This document shows, in pieces, positions 38,201 to 49,500 of a stretch of DNA of 64,000 nucleotides; within the stretch, counting starts at the first letter, position 1, and the number at the start of each line of letters is the position of its first letter. The stretch covers positions 14,704,663-14,768,662 of the forward strand of contig NC_039509.1 of assembly GCF_003672135.1 (NCBI RefSeq). Direction: 5' to 3'. The position numbers were made by a program, and so were the translations under genes. The notes beneath the pieces are model-generated. The model did not search any database. It was given only the letters and a program-made list of their open reading frames with translations, and had not been told where the DNA came from. The DNA comes from Ooceraea biroi. Its lineage: Eukaryota > Arthropoda > Insecta > Hymenoptera > Formicidae.

Positions 38201-39530
38201 GTGTTTTTTTGTTCTTATCTGCCGAGTCTTATCCTCTACCATAAGAAAATTCTTGGCATTTACACGAGAGAAGTACGGTATCGGAAAACTCAATAAGTCT
38301 TTTGGGAGCACTATACTTTTTTTCTGTTTCTTTCTCTTTTTTTCTTTTACATTTTGACAGTACTAGTATAGTTTATTACAGGGCACACTAGTTTAGACGG
38401 TAGGTCTTATTTTCCCATATGGATTGAAGCGATACACAGAGAGAATATATGCCGTATTAGATAAGCTCCAGCAAGAATTTCAAACTACATTTCCTCAAAA
38501 TTGCCATTGCCAAGGAATACAAGATGTCGTTAGTGTAAAAGCGTTTTCCGCATATACAAATAGCAATCCCAAAATCTTGAAAGGAAGATCGTTTCCTATT
38601 CGACGAATAATACATTTTGTACGTTTGCAATGATGGAATCGGATCCTGTATCGCTTTTCAAAGTCATTCCTTTGCTCCTTGCGTAAAGCATGGCCTTTTT
38701 TTATGCTTCTCGATTGCTGTAGCTGTTAAGGGGATATGTCCCACTTACTGGCTTGCTCTGTAGTCACTTTGTATTGATAGTAGTTGAAATGCTCCCCGCC
38801 GAACAGGAACCCAAATTTTGGGTTGTCTTTCTGCTTGTTTTTTGTCATCTGCTCGAACTCTGGGCCATTGCGAGCGACAAACTGCGCCAGTTTGTCTATG
38901 ATGTTCCGTAACTCTGTATCTAGATATTACATGAAAAATAACCAAATTAAATCCAACCGAATAACGAATTAAAATCTAATAAAAGTATTTAGTTACATCA
39001 ATTTGCTATTGTTCGTAGCTCCATTCCTTTAGAAGCTTATTTATACTCTAAATTAATCAAATTACCAAATTTTTAAGTATAACTAAGATATTACACTTAT
39101 AAAAATGGACAAAATGATAAGAATAACAGAAATGAAAAAATCTATTAAAATAGGCAATAAATTATGCGAATCGCATAAAATGCACAAATTTATCCATAAA
39201 AACTTCATTTTTATTATCTTCCTATTGAAACTTTCAGAACGCAACATAATTTAACAAAACTTTCACAGGTAACCCAATTGAAGAAAACATCCAGGCATTG
39301 AAAAATAAAATATAATTTATCATTTTTTCGGGAAAGATCGCTTGATACAATTCAAAGGGAACGATAAAATGCAGAGGTAAGATTTATTACATCTTCAGGT
39401 TACTATGCGAGTGTGCGTGTTTGGCATGATCGTGGAAAACGAAAGAGGAAATGGTACGTGCGAGAGAACATGTTGGAGCCGGATCGACGAACCTCAAAAT
39501 GGCTTGCATACCTGCGGGAGCCTGGTCCAT
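35224..39530 (-). CDS. CHERP: CHERP (SURP, CID and G-patch domain nuclear splicing factor)
   Basis: Eight coding exons on the minus strand: 39530-39512, 38919-38749, 38111-37448, 37365-37294, 36997-36601, 36521-36118, 36011-35646 and 35518-35224. All introns are GT-AG, and the joined frame is 2388 nt (795 residues plus stop). Domains: SURP at about residues 7-60 (LRNIIDKLAQFVARNGPEFE, then NPKFGFLFGGEHFNYY); a Q/N/G/P-rich linker; a CID split by introns (PIIDSCTKDSISAGKAWIL, then HKLHIIYLVNDVLHHC); KAPPPPPPQ and proline-rich repeats; LPAGLMVPLIKLEDGEYKPL, a CHERP hallmark; an RS-like tract; and a C-terminal G-patch (KKMGWAGAGLGANEQGIEAP). In other animals CHERP associates with U2 snRNP factors and affects alternative splicing; it was first described in ER calcium release. 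The order and motifs match the family closely. No lesions seen. The first exon encodes only MDQAPA plus one base. Confidence 0.95.
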
Positions 39531-39854
39531 CGTCTTGAACGTTCGACTGTTGCGATCTTGCAATAACCGCCTGTCAAAACGTTACGTATTCACTTGTTCC
39601 ACCAATGTCTTGTGCATCAACGTGACATGTCTCCGTGCAACATGATTCACTCACGATGGACCGGACAACGCGCTAAGCATCGCCATTACAATCTCGCGGC
39701 AGCGAAGAGTCTCGCCAATCGCGTCATAAGTACGACACTAATGCCAGCCTAACTGTTTTTTAGGGACTTTAGTTGGTGCTACTTTTTCCCCTGAAAGATT
39801 AAAGATTTTTATTAGATGTCTAATTATCTTTAGATTTTGACGTAAGAAGACTCA
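39531..39854 (-). promoter_or_regulatory. Upstream region of CHERP, likely 5' UTR and promoter
   Basis: About 325 bp separate the CHERP start codon from the Harbinger-type element. The start of transcription should lie here, or beyond the element, because the gene reads leftwards from 39530. I see no convincing TATA box. Weak call based on position only. Confidence 0.4.
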
Positions 39855-40939
39855 GGGCGCAGTCCCATGGTGCGGAACGTGCGCAATGCGGAATTGGCGG
39901 AACGCTCGTGATTGGTTCGATCATTGTTACGTTCGTTCCGCCGAGTTCTTTCCGCACATTTTCATTTTATCGCGGAGTTACGTTACTCGCGTCTGTCGTG
40001 GAGTTAGCAACATGACATTTCGTGGAGGTCGAAGTAATAGCAATGCTATTGCAATCAGAGGGGCATATTCGACATACTTCCAAGGTACTGGTGCGTTAAG
40101 TTACCAGTGGGAAAAGGCGTTGCAAAATGGTTTTTAAGTTGTCTTTGCAAAAAATATATGGTAAATAGTATTGTCAGTAAATGGCTTCACAAATCTCGAG
40201 TATAATGTTTTAGATTGTATTTCAGTGTAATCAGGAGCCGCATTTCAGGCGAAATAGATTCTCGAACAACATATTTTTTAATGATGATTGGTTGGACCAA
40301 TGTTAATAACGTTTTAAATAATTGTGATGGCATTCGAAAATAATCTATATATTTTTCTATGTCTTCGACCAACGTTTCTTTTACAAGATTATCGCTTGCT
40401 CCTTGTAGCAATCTTCTTTCGGCACTAAATATGCTTCGTACCCAACACTTCCGTTGATTCTGTATATTTTCATTTTTTCTTGCAATTCTGTATAAAAAAT
40501 ACAGTTTTACAATTTTGCGACGTATCTCCTGTTTTTTAAATACACACCAACTTTGTTTTAATGTTTTTAGTAGCTCACAAATAACAACAAACAATTCTTC
40601 AGAATTCATCGTTTTGCCTACATGCATTTCGCCTACGCGCATCGACTCGTAGTAATTCCGACCCGCTGAAGTTTATTTTCCTATGTCCCATGCAGCGGAA
40701 AACGCGGAAGCGTAATTTGTGCGCGCCAATAATATATTCTATTCCGATAGACACAACAGAAGAATCTACGGAAAACATCATGTGATTGGCGGAGGCCAAT
40801 TGCGCTTCCGCAAGTTCTGCCGCATGGGACATAGGAAAATACATTTCAGCGGAGTACAGTTGGCGGAACGTCTGTGATTGGACGGACTTCATTCCGCCAA
40901 TTCCGCATTGCGCACGTTCCGCACCATGGGACTGCGCCC
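39855..40939 (-). mobile_element. Non-autonomous PIF/Harbinger element
   Basis: The terminal inverted repeats begin GGGCGCAGTCCCATGGTGCG and extend for about 50 bp (39855-39904 and 40890-40939). The 3-bp duplication TCA flanks both ends (39852-39854 and 40940-40942), the right size for PIF/Harbinger, which favours TNA-type targets. Inside is a shortened Harbinger transposase frame on the minus strand and a second inverted repeat pair at 40663-40715 and 40799-40852. It lies in the divergent CHERP/eIF3g intergenic region. Confidence 0.9.
40187..40642 (-). pseudogene. N-terminal part of a Harbinger (HARBI1-like) transposase
   Basis: The frame reads through KCWVRSIFSAERRLLQGASD, then EDIEKYIDYFRMPSQLFKTL, then SPEMRLLITLKY. 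This is the conserved region just before the DDE domain of Harbinger transposases (pattern W-V-x-x-I-F, Y-F-R-M, R-L-x-x-T-L-x-Y). It then ends in NLKHYTRDL and a stop at 40187-40189. The catalytic DDE domain is missing entirely, so this is an internal-deletion derivative. The likely family start is MNSEELF (about 40607) rather than the upstream in-frame MRVGEMHVGKT. If translated, the product would be an N-terminal domain without nuclease. Confidence 0.8.
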
Positions 40940-40942
40940 TCA

Positions 40943-42519
40943 TTCGATAAGAAATAGTAGCGAAATAAAAAATATTTCATGCACGTCGTAAAGTCGTACT
41001 ACTCAAAAATAAAAGTACGTCTGACACGTCATTGAGTCGTACTACTACCTCGTGTTTTAATCTGTAGCGAGCGTATTATTTATTTGATTGTTATGCTACA
41101 TTTACGGCAGTTTTAACGCACGAGGAACTATTACAACATCTCGGTTTAGGTGAAAATATATAAAGATGCTGACTTTATTTAATACAGACTAGTACTGCTT
41201 AATTAATGCACGTGCGACTTATCGCGCGAGCAATTAGCTTCTCCTTGTTCTTTTGATTCCTTCCAAGGCTCTCCATCTCGGTATTCGTGCTGCCCTCTCA
41301 TTGGTCGGGCTAGTTCTGCCTTGCACTCCTTAGATGCCGCCACAAATCACAGAGAGTGGAGGCTCGTAGCGGACTTTTTCGGAACTAACTCTCTTGCAGA
41401 TAAATTTTTCATGTAAAAGTGCGACTGCGAGGAGAAATTATTAATGCTATATATTACTACTGCTAACTTTTTTTCTATTTGTACGAAAAAATTGCATTAT
41501 TATAATTCTGGCATATGTGGTAGCACTGATGAAAAATGTTTCAGGAACCTCCGATGAGAGCGCTACGAAACTAGCAACTCCTCCATTTTGAGGAATCCTT
41601 TCCGCAACGTGTTCAGTAGTTTTCATTTTTGCATGGTGTTTCGCTTACAGTTTGTCTCGTATCATCTGCAAATTGTACCTTTCGTACGATAATTCTACGG
41701 TAAGCAAATAGTACTTTCTTTAAACTCATTAAGTTTTGCTTTCTCGCATCGAGCGGTTCGAATTGACGACACGTGAGAATTTCGTCGACAGTTGTGATAT
41801 GTATTTTTATTTATCTAAGTTTTATTTATATACGTATTTGACTTACTCAATGGAAACTGTTAATTAGAAAGTGACTCGTTAAAGATTGCAATTTTTCGAA
41901 GCATTAGTGCGTAGAGTAACTTATAGGTTAGGTTATCATGTCTTACGTGGGTGCGTTCGCGATGGACGCTCATATATGAAATAATAAAGCACTAATTAAA
42001 TAGTCTATTAACATTGTAGAGAGAAATTTGCTTTTGTAATATTGCTGATCTATATTGGATCATGATCTACCAGAATACCTGTACATATACAAATATATGT
42101 TAAAAAGTATAATGGATTAATAATATTCTTGCAAGAAAAAAATCATTGATATTTCTAATGTTATTAATATGTTAAAAATAGAATGGTATGTAACATGTCT
42201 AATTTGTTTCAGCACTTGTATTTACATTTTCTGGCTGTATAATAGCATTTTATTTTATTATAAAAATAAGATGATTGACATAAATGATGTGACTTTAATA
42301 GGTTAAGTATATCAAAAATATCTATATAACACTAATATTGATTTAACATTGATGATTCATTTGCACAGACTCGAGATTCATATTTAGATAAGGCATTTAA
42401 TGTATTTGCGAAGAAAAAATTAACATTTCGGTATTTTGGGACTTGACATTTATTTGTACATATAAGAGATTTTATAATTTTCTTACATATGTAACTTATA
42501 TACCTTCAAATAGTTGCAG
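40943..42519 (+). promoter_or_regulatory. eIF3g upstream region, with probable 5' UTR exon ending at 41699
   Basis: A donor consensus, ACG followed by GTAAGC, lies at 41700. A good acceptor, TAGTTGCAG, ends at 42519, three bases before the eIF3g start codon. The simplest reading is a non-coding first exon somewhere in about 41560-41699 and an AT-rich 5' UTR intron (41700-42519). A GGTTAGGTTA motif lies at about 41927-41937. The transcription start itself is not visible. Confidence 0.5.
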
Positions 42520-42521
42520 AC

Positions 42522-43543
42522 ATGCCAGTTGCACAATCCGAAGTAAAGTCCAGCTGGGCCGATGAAGTCGAAGAGGAGGGAGGAGCATTGCCATCTCCTT
42601 CGGAGGTTTACGAGAACGGTTTCAAGATTCTCACCGAGTTTAAGTACAACCAAGAAAACAAGAAAGTCAAGGTTGTGCGTACGTACAAGGTAGAGCGACG
42701 CGTCGTTTCGAAAACGATCGCGGCTCGTAAAAACTGGGCGAAATTCGGCGACTCCGCCGACGACAGGCCGGGCCCTAATCCGGCCACCACCGTCGGCGGT
42801 GAAGATGTCTTCATGCAGTTCATATCTAGCAAAGAGGAGGAGAACAAGGTCGAGGAAGATTCCCTGGACAAATTGAAGAGCATGGGTGACAAGGGCGTCG
42901 TCAAGTGCCGTAACTGCAATGGTGATCACTGGACCTCCAAGTGCCCCTACAAGGACACTGTTCTTGCTGGTGGTAAGTTAAATATTGATCATAGGCAATC
43001 AGCAAAGCATAAAATATTCACTAAAATCGAATTAAATATGAATTTTCTTGTACGTTGAATAAATCGACGTGCAAGTTATCTATTATCCGCGCGAAATCTC
43101 CAAGTCGCCAAAAAAATTCTCCGTTTTTAGGAAAAGTACCAGACGACAAGAAACCTCTGGTTAACACGGGAGTACCCGGCGCAATGGCTGAGCTGAAACC
43201 GCAGAGTGGCAAGTACGTGCCACCCGGAATGCGCGACGGCGGCAACAAACGCGGAGATTCCATGCAGATGCAGAGGCGCGATGATACGACCGCCATTCGT
43301 ATCTCCAATCTGTCGCAGAGCACCACGGACGCGGATCTGGACGAGCTGGTGAAGCCGTTCGGCTCTGTAGTGAAGCAGTTCCTCGCCAAAGAGAAGCTCT
43401 CCAATCTCTGCAAAGGCTTCGCTTACGTACATTTCAAGCACAAGGCCGATGCCGCAAGAGCGATCGCCACTCTGGACGGTTACGGATACGATCATCTTAT
43501 CTTGAGCGTCGAATGGTCGAAGCCACAAGTGCAGAATAACTGA
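42522..43543 (+). CDS. eIF3g: Eukaryotic translation initiation factor 3 subunit G
   Basis: Two coding exons, 42522-42972 and 43131-43543, are joined across a GTAAGT...TTTTAG intron in phase 1, giving 287 residues, close to the family's usual length. The N-terminal eIF3g domain (SSWADEVEEEGG, then NGFKILTEFKYNQENKKVKV) is followed by a CCHC zinc knuckle at about residues 129-141 (CRNCNGDHWTSKC), the linker SGKYVPPGMRDG, and a C-terminal RRM at about 205-283. RNP2 is IRISNL, RNP1 is KGFAYVHF, and the end GYGYDHLILSVEWSKP is typical. It is a cytoplasmic component of the eIF3 complex that helps mRNA recruitment and scanning on the 40S subunit. The ATG is 3 nt after a consensus acceptor. Candidate poly(A) signals AATAAA lie near 44133 and 44345. 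No lesions. Confidence 0.97.
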
Positions 43544-44795
43544 ACGCGAAGAGACAGGAACAGTGGACGCGCGGACGGAAATGTGAAATGTGTAGGTCGA
43601 TTGCTGCACAAAACCTCTATGAAAATAGAACTGTATTTCTACAAATACAAATTCTCTAGTGCTATTCTTGCTTGTACATCCTTAATTATCTTCCTCTCCT
43701 TGTAATTATAAATTATTATCACAATAATTTATAATTACAAGAGGAGGAAAAGGAGAAAATTGTTCATTAGATTAGCGGATGTAGATTAGATTTATCAGAT
43801 TGGGATTAGGTGAGCAAAATCTGAAAGCTCATTGACTCGTTGATCGAAAGTTCAGATTGCATATAGACAGTTTTATTTCAGTATATTACATAGATTATAT
43901 TGAATCACAATGAACGTAATTACATTTGGATTTGACCGCGTGCGAGCCGCATTTACGAGTAGACTTGGCTACATATTTTCGAAATCGTAACGTTACGTCT
44001 AATACAACCTTACACAATGGCTTATAGAAGATTTCTTGAAGGTACATCCATGGCTAATTACAATATAATACATCATTTGTCGTATACTTCTCGGGACCAG
44101 TTTGCGACGACGCGCGTCGTTGCTCTTGAAGAATAAATTCACAGGTCGCGTGATTCGACAAATGTTATCGAGGATGAGACCAACGATCACTGAACAATGG
44201 AGCATTGTATCGCTGGCAATCGAGTGAGGCTCGAGAGAGACGGAACATCGCATGCAACTCGTATTTATGTGTTAGGCTATTCGTTCCATATAATGAATCG
44301 AATAATCGAGAATATTCCCTGTGATAGTCCAATGTAATATCGCCAATAAAAGATCGGTCAACTGGAAAGGTGCATGATTAAAATCAATCGGCATGATATC
44401 TCTCTTGGACTCGCGCACTGCTTGTTTCTATAATATATATTCTTTAGTATAAAAGAAATCGTGATTTATTTTACGCGTATGACGCAAAATATGTCAACGA
44501 GAAATGTATATATTTTCATATCCATAATTAATTAATGAATTCATTTGGTTAATTAGTCAATATTAAAATTGCGCGCGCGTGTGTTATTCACGTATCGATG
44601 ATACATGTATCCTAAAACAAACACTTTTGGGTGAATTGGTTTTTTTGGTAACATTTTAAATGTCTATTAAACTTATTTTATGATGACTGATTTGTTTCCT
44701 TTTTTTATCCAGCTGAGGTATCCTTGATTCACAAATTACGAATTGTCGCTACTTCATCAAAATTCGGATGGGAGATGCTGAAGCGGTGAGCTTTA
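43544..44795. other. Convergent intergenic region between eIF3g and Dbx
   Basis: It should hold the 3' UTRs of both genes. A hairpin lies at 43700-43740. AATAAA words on the plus strand lie near 44133 and 44345. No further gene seen. Confidence 0.5.
43700..43740. repeat. 18-bp perfect stem hairpin 3' of eIF3g
   Basis: TTGTAATTATAAATTATT (43700-43717) and its exact complement (43723-43740) enclose a 5-nt loop, ATCAC. The flanks, CCTCTCC and GAGGAGG, partly continue the pairing. It lies about 160 bp after the eIF3g stop codon, probably in the 3' UTR or just past a cleavage site. It may be a tiny MITE remnant or a structured 3' element. Confidence 0.8.
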
Positions 44796-45038
44796 TCACG
44801 TGACATTGATCTCCTCGTCTTCCTCGTTCTCCGTTTGTTCCTCGGGCCTTTGGGGGCTCGTGAGCGGACTCACGTCGCTCAGGTCCATCCTGGGCCGATC
44901 ACCGTCAGCGTCGCTCAGATCCGGGTTCGGGTTATTCTTGTTCGGTAAGGTCTGCTCGCGCGAACCGCCTGTCGCCAACAGCTCTCGCTCTTTGCTGTTC
45001 CGCCATTTCATACGTCGATTTTGAAACCAGATCTTCAC
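44796..45038 (-). CDS. Dbx: Dbx homeobox gene, last coding exon (end of homeodomain and C terminus)
   Basis: After the acceptor CGCAG the exon starts VKIWFQNRRMKWRNSKEREL, which is homeodomain positions 45-60 plus the Dbx-specific SKERELL(A/S)(T/S)GG continuation. W48, F49, N51 and R53 of helix 3 are intact, with Q50. The C-terminal tail of about 60 residues is acidic (LSDADGDRPRMDLSDVSPL, then EEQTENEEDEEINVT) and ends at the stop at 44796-44798. In phase with the exon at 62590-62870 (phase 0 junction). Dbx proteins are nuclear DNA-binding regulators of neuronal identity. Transcribed toward eIF3g, so the two genes converge. Confidence 0.95.
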   Translation of the reverse strand: MKIWFQNRRMKWRNSKERELLATGGSREQTLPNKNNPNPDLSDADGDRPRMDLSDVSPLTSPQRPEEQTENEEDEEINVT

Positions 45039-45705
45039 CTGCGAATACAAAACCACGACTCATTATCTGTTTGCGATGGAATCCAATTGCAGAGGTATAA
45101 CGCTATACTTAAATTTAATAAATTATTCGCGACTATATTAAAATGCATTTTACGTTCATTCCCTCTTTAAAGCTAGAACTAATATTAAAATGAACAAACA
45201 ATAAAAGATCTTGCCATAAAGCAAATCTATATTATTGGACGGCAAATCTCTTTCACAATTTAAACCCATTTTCATTCTCGTTTCAGTTTTTCTCTCAGCG
45301 TTTGCGGTTGATTCAACGCAAATCGGTGATCTAACAATTATGATAATAATCACACATTTTACTTGTACGGAATTTTTGGAGGGGCGTATCTTTACATAAA
45401 CAAGTAATAAAAAAGGATGTAGTAGATCATTCAGCCCAAGCAGCGTGTGTAATCAAGGAAGAGAGGAAAGTCGTTACTTTCCTGCGTGAAGGACTCACAC
45501 GCTTAACAGGACTGCCGGAACGGGCCAACGTCAAACGCACACCCCCGAAAGTCTCGCCCACCCTCGTTTCCGCCTGGGCTCGCCTCGCCTCGCCGTAGCA
45601 GCCCCATTAGCCACTTTATTATACGCGTTCTACCTTGAGCGAATCGTTGACCCCGGGGCGCGGATTGATCCACCTAAACAACTTTCTGAATTTTCATTCG
45701 CCATC

Positions 45706-45725
45706 ACCGCCGCCGCCACCGCCGC
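45706..45725. repeat. CCG trinucleotide tract
   Basis: Short (CCG)n run inside the Dbx intron. Confidence 0.75.
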
Positions 45726-45746
45726 GGTGTGCACTTGACACCATCG

Positions 45747-45776
45747 ACGGACTCACCACCTTTGGGGTGAGTCCGT
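45747..45776. repeat. 11-bp stem hairpin
   Basis: ACGGACTCACC (45747-45757) and GGTGAGTCCGT (45766-45776) pair perfectly around an 8-nt loop, ACCTTTGG. The stem contains TGAGTC, an AP-1-like half palindrome. Confidence 0.8.
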
Positions 45777-46495
45777 GCTCACTCACACGAATAAAATACT
45801 TCGCGCTGCCCCTGATTGATGCCGCGGGACGTGACGTTCGATAATTCGCAGACATTCGCCGAGCGTCGTTCAGAAAACGCGATAGCCAAGTGGCTTCCGC
45901 TTCGAAAGCTCGCGATCGCTCTCGGGCGATTGTAAATCCCGCTCGTTTCGATTGCGCTTTCTCTATCCTTGTGATACGATGAATGCAACTGAAGTGAACT
46001 TACCCTTATCGCTGTGGAATACCTATACGTTCTTCTACTTGATTTGCGTCACTTCTAATCTCTAAAGTTGCAGAGAAAAAGCAGACGCGGATATAATATT
46101 ATGAAAAAAATATATTATAGAGTAAATATGCGCAATCTCTCTTTTCTGCAATCGCACATTGGAAATTTATCATTATTTGTATATTTGTCGTTATTTGAAT
46201 ATATCATTGTAGAAGTTTAGAACACAATATTTTTAATTAGAATTAAGTTCTTCGAGGAGCTATGAATACAATGTCCCATTCTCGAATAATAAAAACAGTA
46301 ACAGCTAATTTAAGAACGATTAAGCGAGCGAGAGGGTGCAGCATGTTACCGAATTTAATCGAAGCACAATTCAACGGCAACGCTATCTTGTGATTTTAAA
46401 TAATTTTTCGAAGTGTTTCATATGCACCGATAGATGGGCTGGGATGACGCGGACAAAATTTTCGACACTTTCGCAATGTATATCTTATTCGGCGG

Positions 46496-46528
46496 ACGCA
46501 CGCACGTATTCGCCGGACGTGCGTGCGT
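46496..46528. repeat. 12-bp stem hairpin of ACGC/GCGT units
   Basis: ACGCACGCACGT (46496-46507) and ACGTGCGTGCGT (46517-46528) pair perfectly around ATTCGCCGG. Confidence 0.8.
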
Positions 46529-49500
46529 TTGACACCGCGCGCCATCATTAATACGGCTCTCGACCTAGAGAGATTGAAATTTAATGTAATTTATTATTTT
46601 TTAATATCCTATGAAACGTTTTACGCGGATATTTTCGATGCACGGCCCCGACCGGTCACTCTCGACGGAGGGAGGACGGGCGGGCAGGCGTGTGCGCTTG
46701 ACATCGCGCGAGTTAAACGGGTTTTGACGCGTTAATGTGTTTTTCCGCTTTATAGCGAGATCACCGGGGACCGTTGCATCGAGAAAGAATCACGATCATG
46801 AGCGCTCGTCGAGTAGAATTGTTTACACGAACGCTATTTAATGCACGAACAATCCTAATCGTGTACTTAATCGCGTCAAATTATTTATAAAACGGCATTT
46901 ATAGTTATGGCCGTTTAGGATGGCATAATTTATTCGTTATATTCGTTATTAATTGCGTATATGTGTAAATCGAATGTCCAACCGTGACATCGTAATGTCA
47001 GATATGAAGAGGTACTGGGAATATAAAATTATATTATAAAAGAAATATAATTATTGTACAATAATGCCCACGATCATTTTCGAGCTTTTAATATACGAGA
47101 GCAGAATTAATAGTCTCAGCGCGATAGTGAGTAGTTAAAACTTCTATGTGAATCGAGATATCTGTTTCTTACAGATCGAGCGCGTCACATTCATTCTCAT
47201 TAAGTGCCAGAGCGTGCAATAAAGCTATTAACGCAAACACGTTCGATCCGCAATACGTTCCCGGCATCATTATAGACCTCAACGCGACACTAATAATTCT
47301 ATCAATTACATGATTCGTTTTATCGGTGTAACGCGCTGACTCACCGCTCGTCCAATTGCGTGTCAATAATATTTGTAGCATTTATACCTAATGCTCGTAA
47401 TATTGCAGAATACGCGTTTAACCAGAAGTCAATCACAGTTCACACGCACGTAGAGCTAAAATCAATTCATGGCGAATTACAGTGAATTTGATTGTACTTG
47501 CTGATAGAAATCTGAATATCGGTGGAATTTTGTAACAAGTATTAAATTTTACTAGTGCGGTAATCTGGATCTCAAAATAAGTACGTGGAAGATATAAAAA
47601 CAATTTATATTGAACGACTGATTATTCCATCAGAGCTACGGATTTGTAATTTAAAATATGAAAAATACTTAAAAAATATTAAAAACAGGAAGATTAAATT
47701 AAATTAGAGATTAATTAATTATAATTATAATTAAGTATAATAAAATTAAAATTAAAAATAAAAGCGTGTGTGTGTTCCTCATATCCTCGTGTTATTTAAT
47801 TTATATAACTTTTCTTTAATTTTTCAAATCTTATTAAGAAAATATCAGCTCGAGAGAGTTAATGCGACAATTAAATTGTAATTGATGAAAAAATTGAATA
47901 TCAATTCGCAAACTTTGTTTAATAATCATAATAATGCTCTCTAAACAAATGACATAAACTGGCGACTTGTTATACAGAAAATACAAATCTATGCAAAAAT
48001 AAGTGTGTCCTGATTTTACATTCTAACAACTAGTTAGTTCATAAGTCCATGTACAAGTATTCCGTTCACGATTATTAAAGCGTTTAAGATTTTCTTTTCT
48101 GTTATATTGTTGAACATTGTTGTCGATAAGTGAACAAGTTAACAAACTGGTGCTGTAGTGTTTGGGAAATTACGCGTCGAATGCCGTACAGCATGAGAGA
48201 GATTCTAAAAGGTGAGGAAGTTATATGCGTCTGCGACGAATTAATTCGCCTATACTCGCCCAGCAAATTTTCATATGGTGGGATGTATGCGCTTGACACC
48301 ATGTAGACCCTAACGATCTGACGCGCTAATACACTCTTTAGCTCTAGGGTGTTAGCCAGACCAGGACCGTACACCGTTACTGACCGTTTACAACCTCCGC
48401 CTCCACGAGCAACGTGTGTGTATGTGTGTGTGAGGGAAAGGGGGGTGTGCGCGCGTCCACGTAAATGACGCGTGCAAGTTTTAGGATATTTAACCGCTTC
48501 GTGTCTGAAAGCGATAATTTATGTATTCGCTAAATATCGTTTGACGAGCCCTCTCCAAGTTGCCATTACGTGTTAAACCACCCTTAAACAATATAGGATG
48601 AAATGTCACTTCTGCAAGAGTAAATCTCTGTGCTACATTATGAGGGAAGGCTGCAGGATTATCCGAATATTTAAAAGGATAATAAATGAGCGACAGGACT
48701 CTCGTGAACAGTGAAATTATAAAGGGTGTGAAATTTTTTTCTTGAATATAGTACTAACTTAGCTTAGAAGGTTCTAATTACATTGCACGTGCTATGCTCC
48801 CGAGTCCGACAGAAAAATGGACCTTCTGAAGAGAGATTGCGCGCGCAAGATGCTCGCGTCGCGAGTTTTCTCTACCGTCTGACGATGATAGTCGTGGAGA
48901 ACGAGATTAAGCATCGTGGGGATGAACGGACAGGGTGACGAAATCGGTGAAACGGCGGCGTGCAATTCAACTTCGCCGAAAAGCGTGCGGCGACGGCGGC
49001 AGCGTTCTCTCAGGACGGAGGTGCTTTGTTACTTTTGTTAGTTCCCGGCCTGCCTGCCGCTGACGGGACAATCAATCACCGCCGTCTCTCGGTAAACGCA
49101 AAACGAAAAGAAGGAATGAACGAGAGGAAGAGAGAAAGAAGCGGGGAGAGGGGAAGAGTGAGAGGACCGGGGGTGAGAAGATCGAAAGTAGAGTTCCGTG
49201 GTTACCCTACGGTATATGTGCGAGTCGCCAGTTTATGCCGCTTGTCTGGAGAACATGAATGACGAAGTCCAAATGGTTCTTCAAGCAAAGCCACAAGATA
49301 TTTGGAAACCCCCCCTAGAAAGCAGTTAAATGAGAGGAAAATAATCGTGATTATTCATCATTACGAAAAATTTGCTTCTAATGCGATAGAAAAACATCTT
49401 AAAAAGTAAATTTAAAAGAAGAAGAAGAAGTTTAATCGAGAGTGAGAAGGAAACCGATGATAAAAATCAATGATTATTAAGAAAAGAGTTGTAAATAAAA

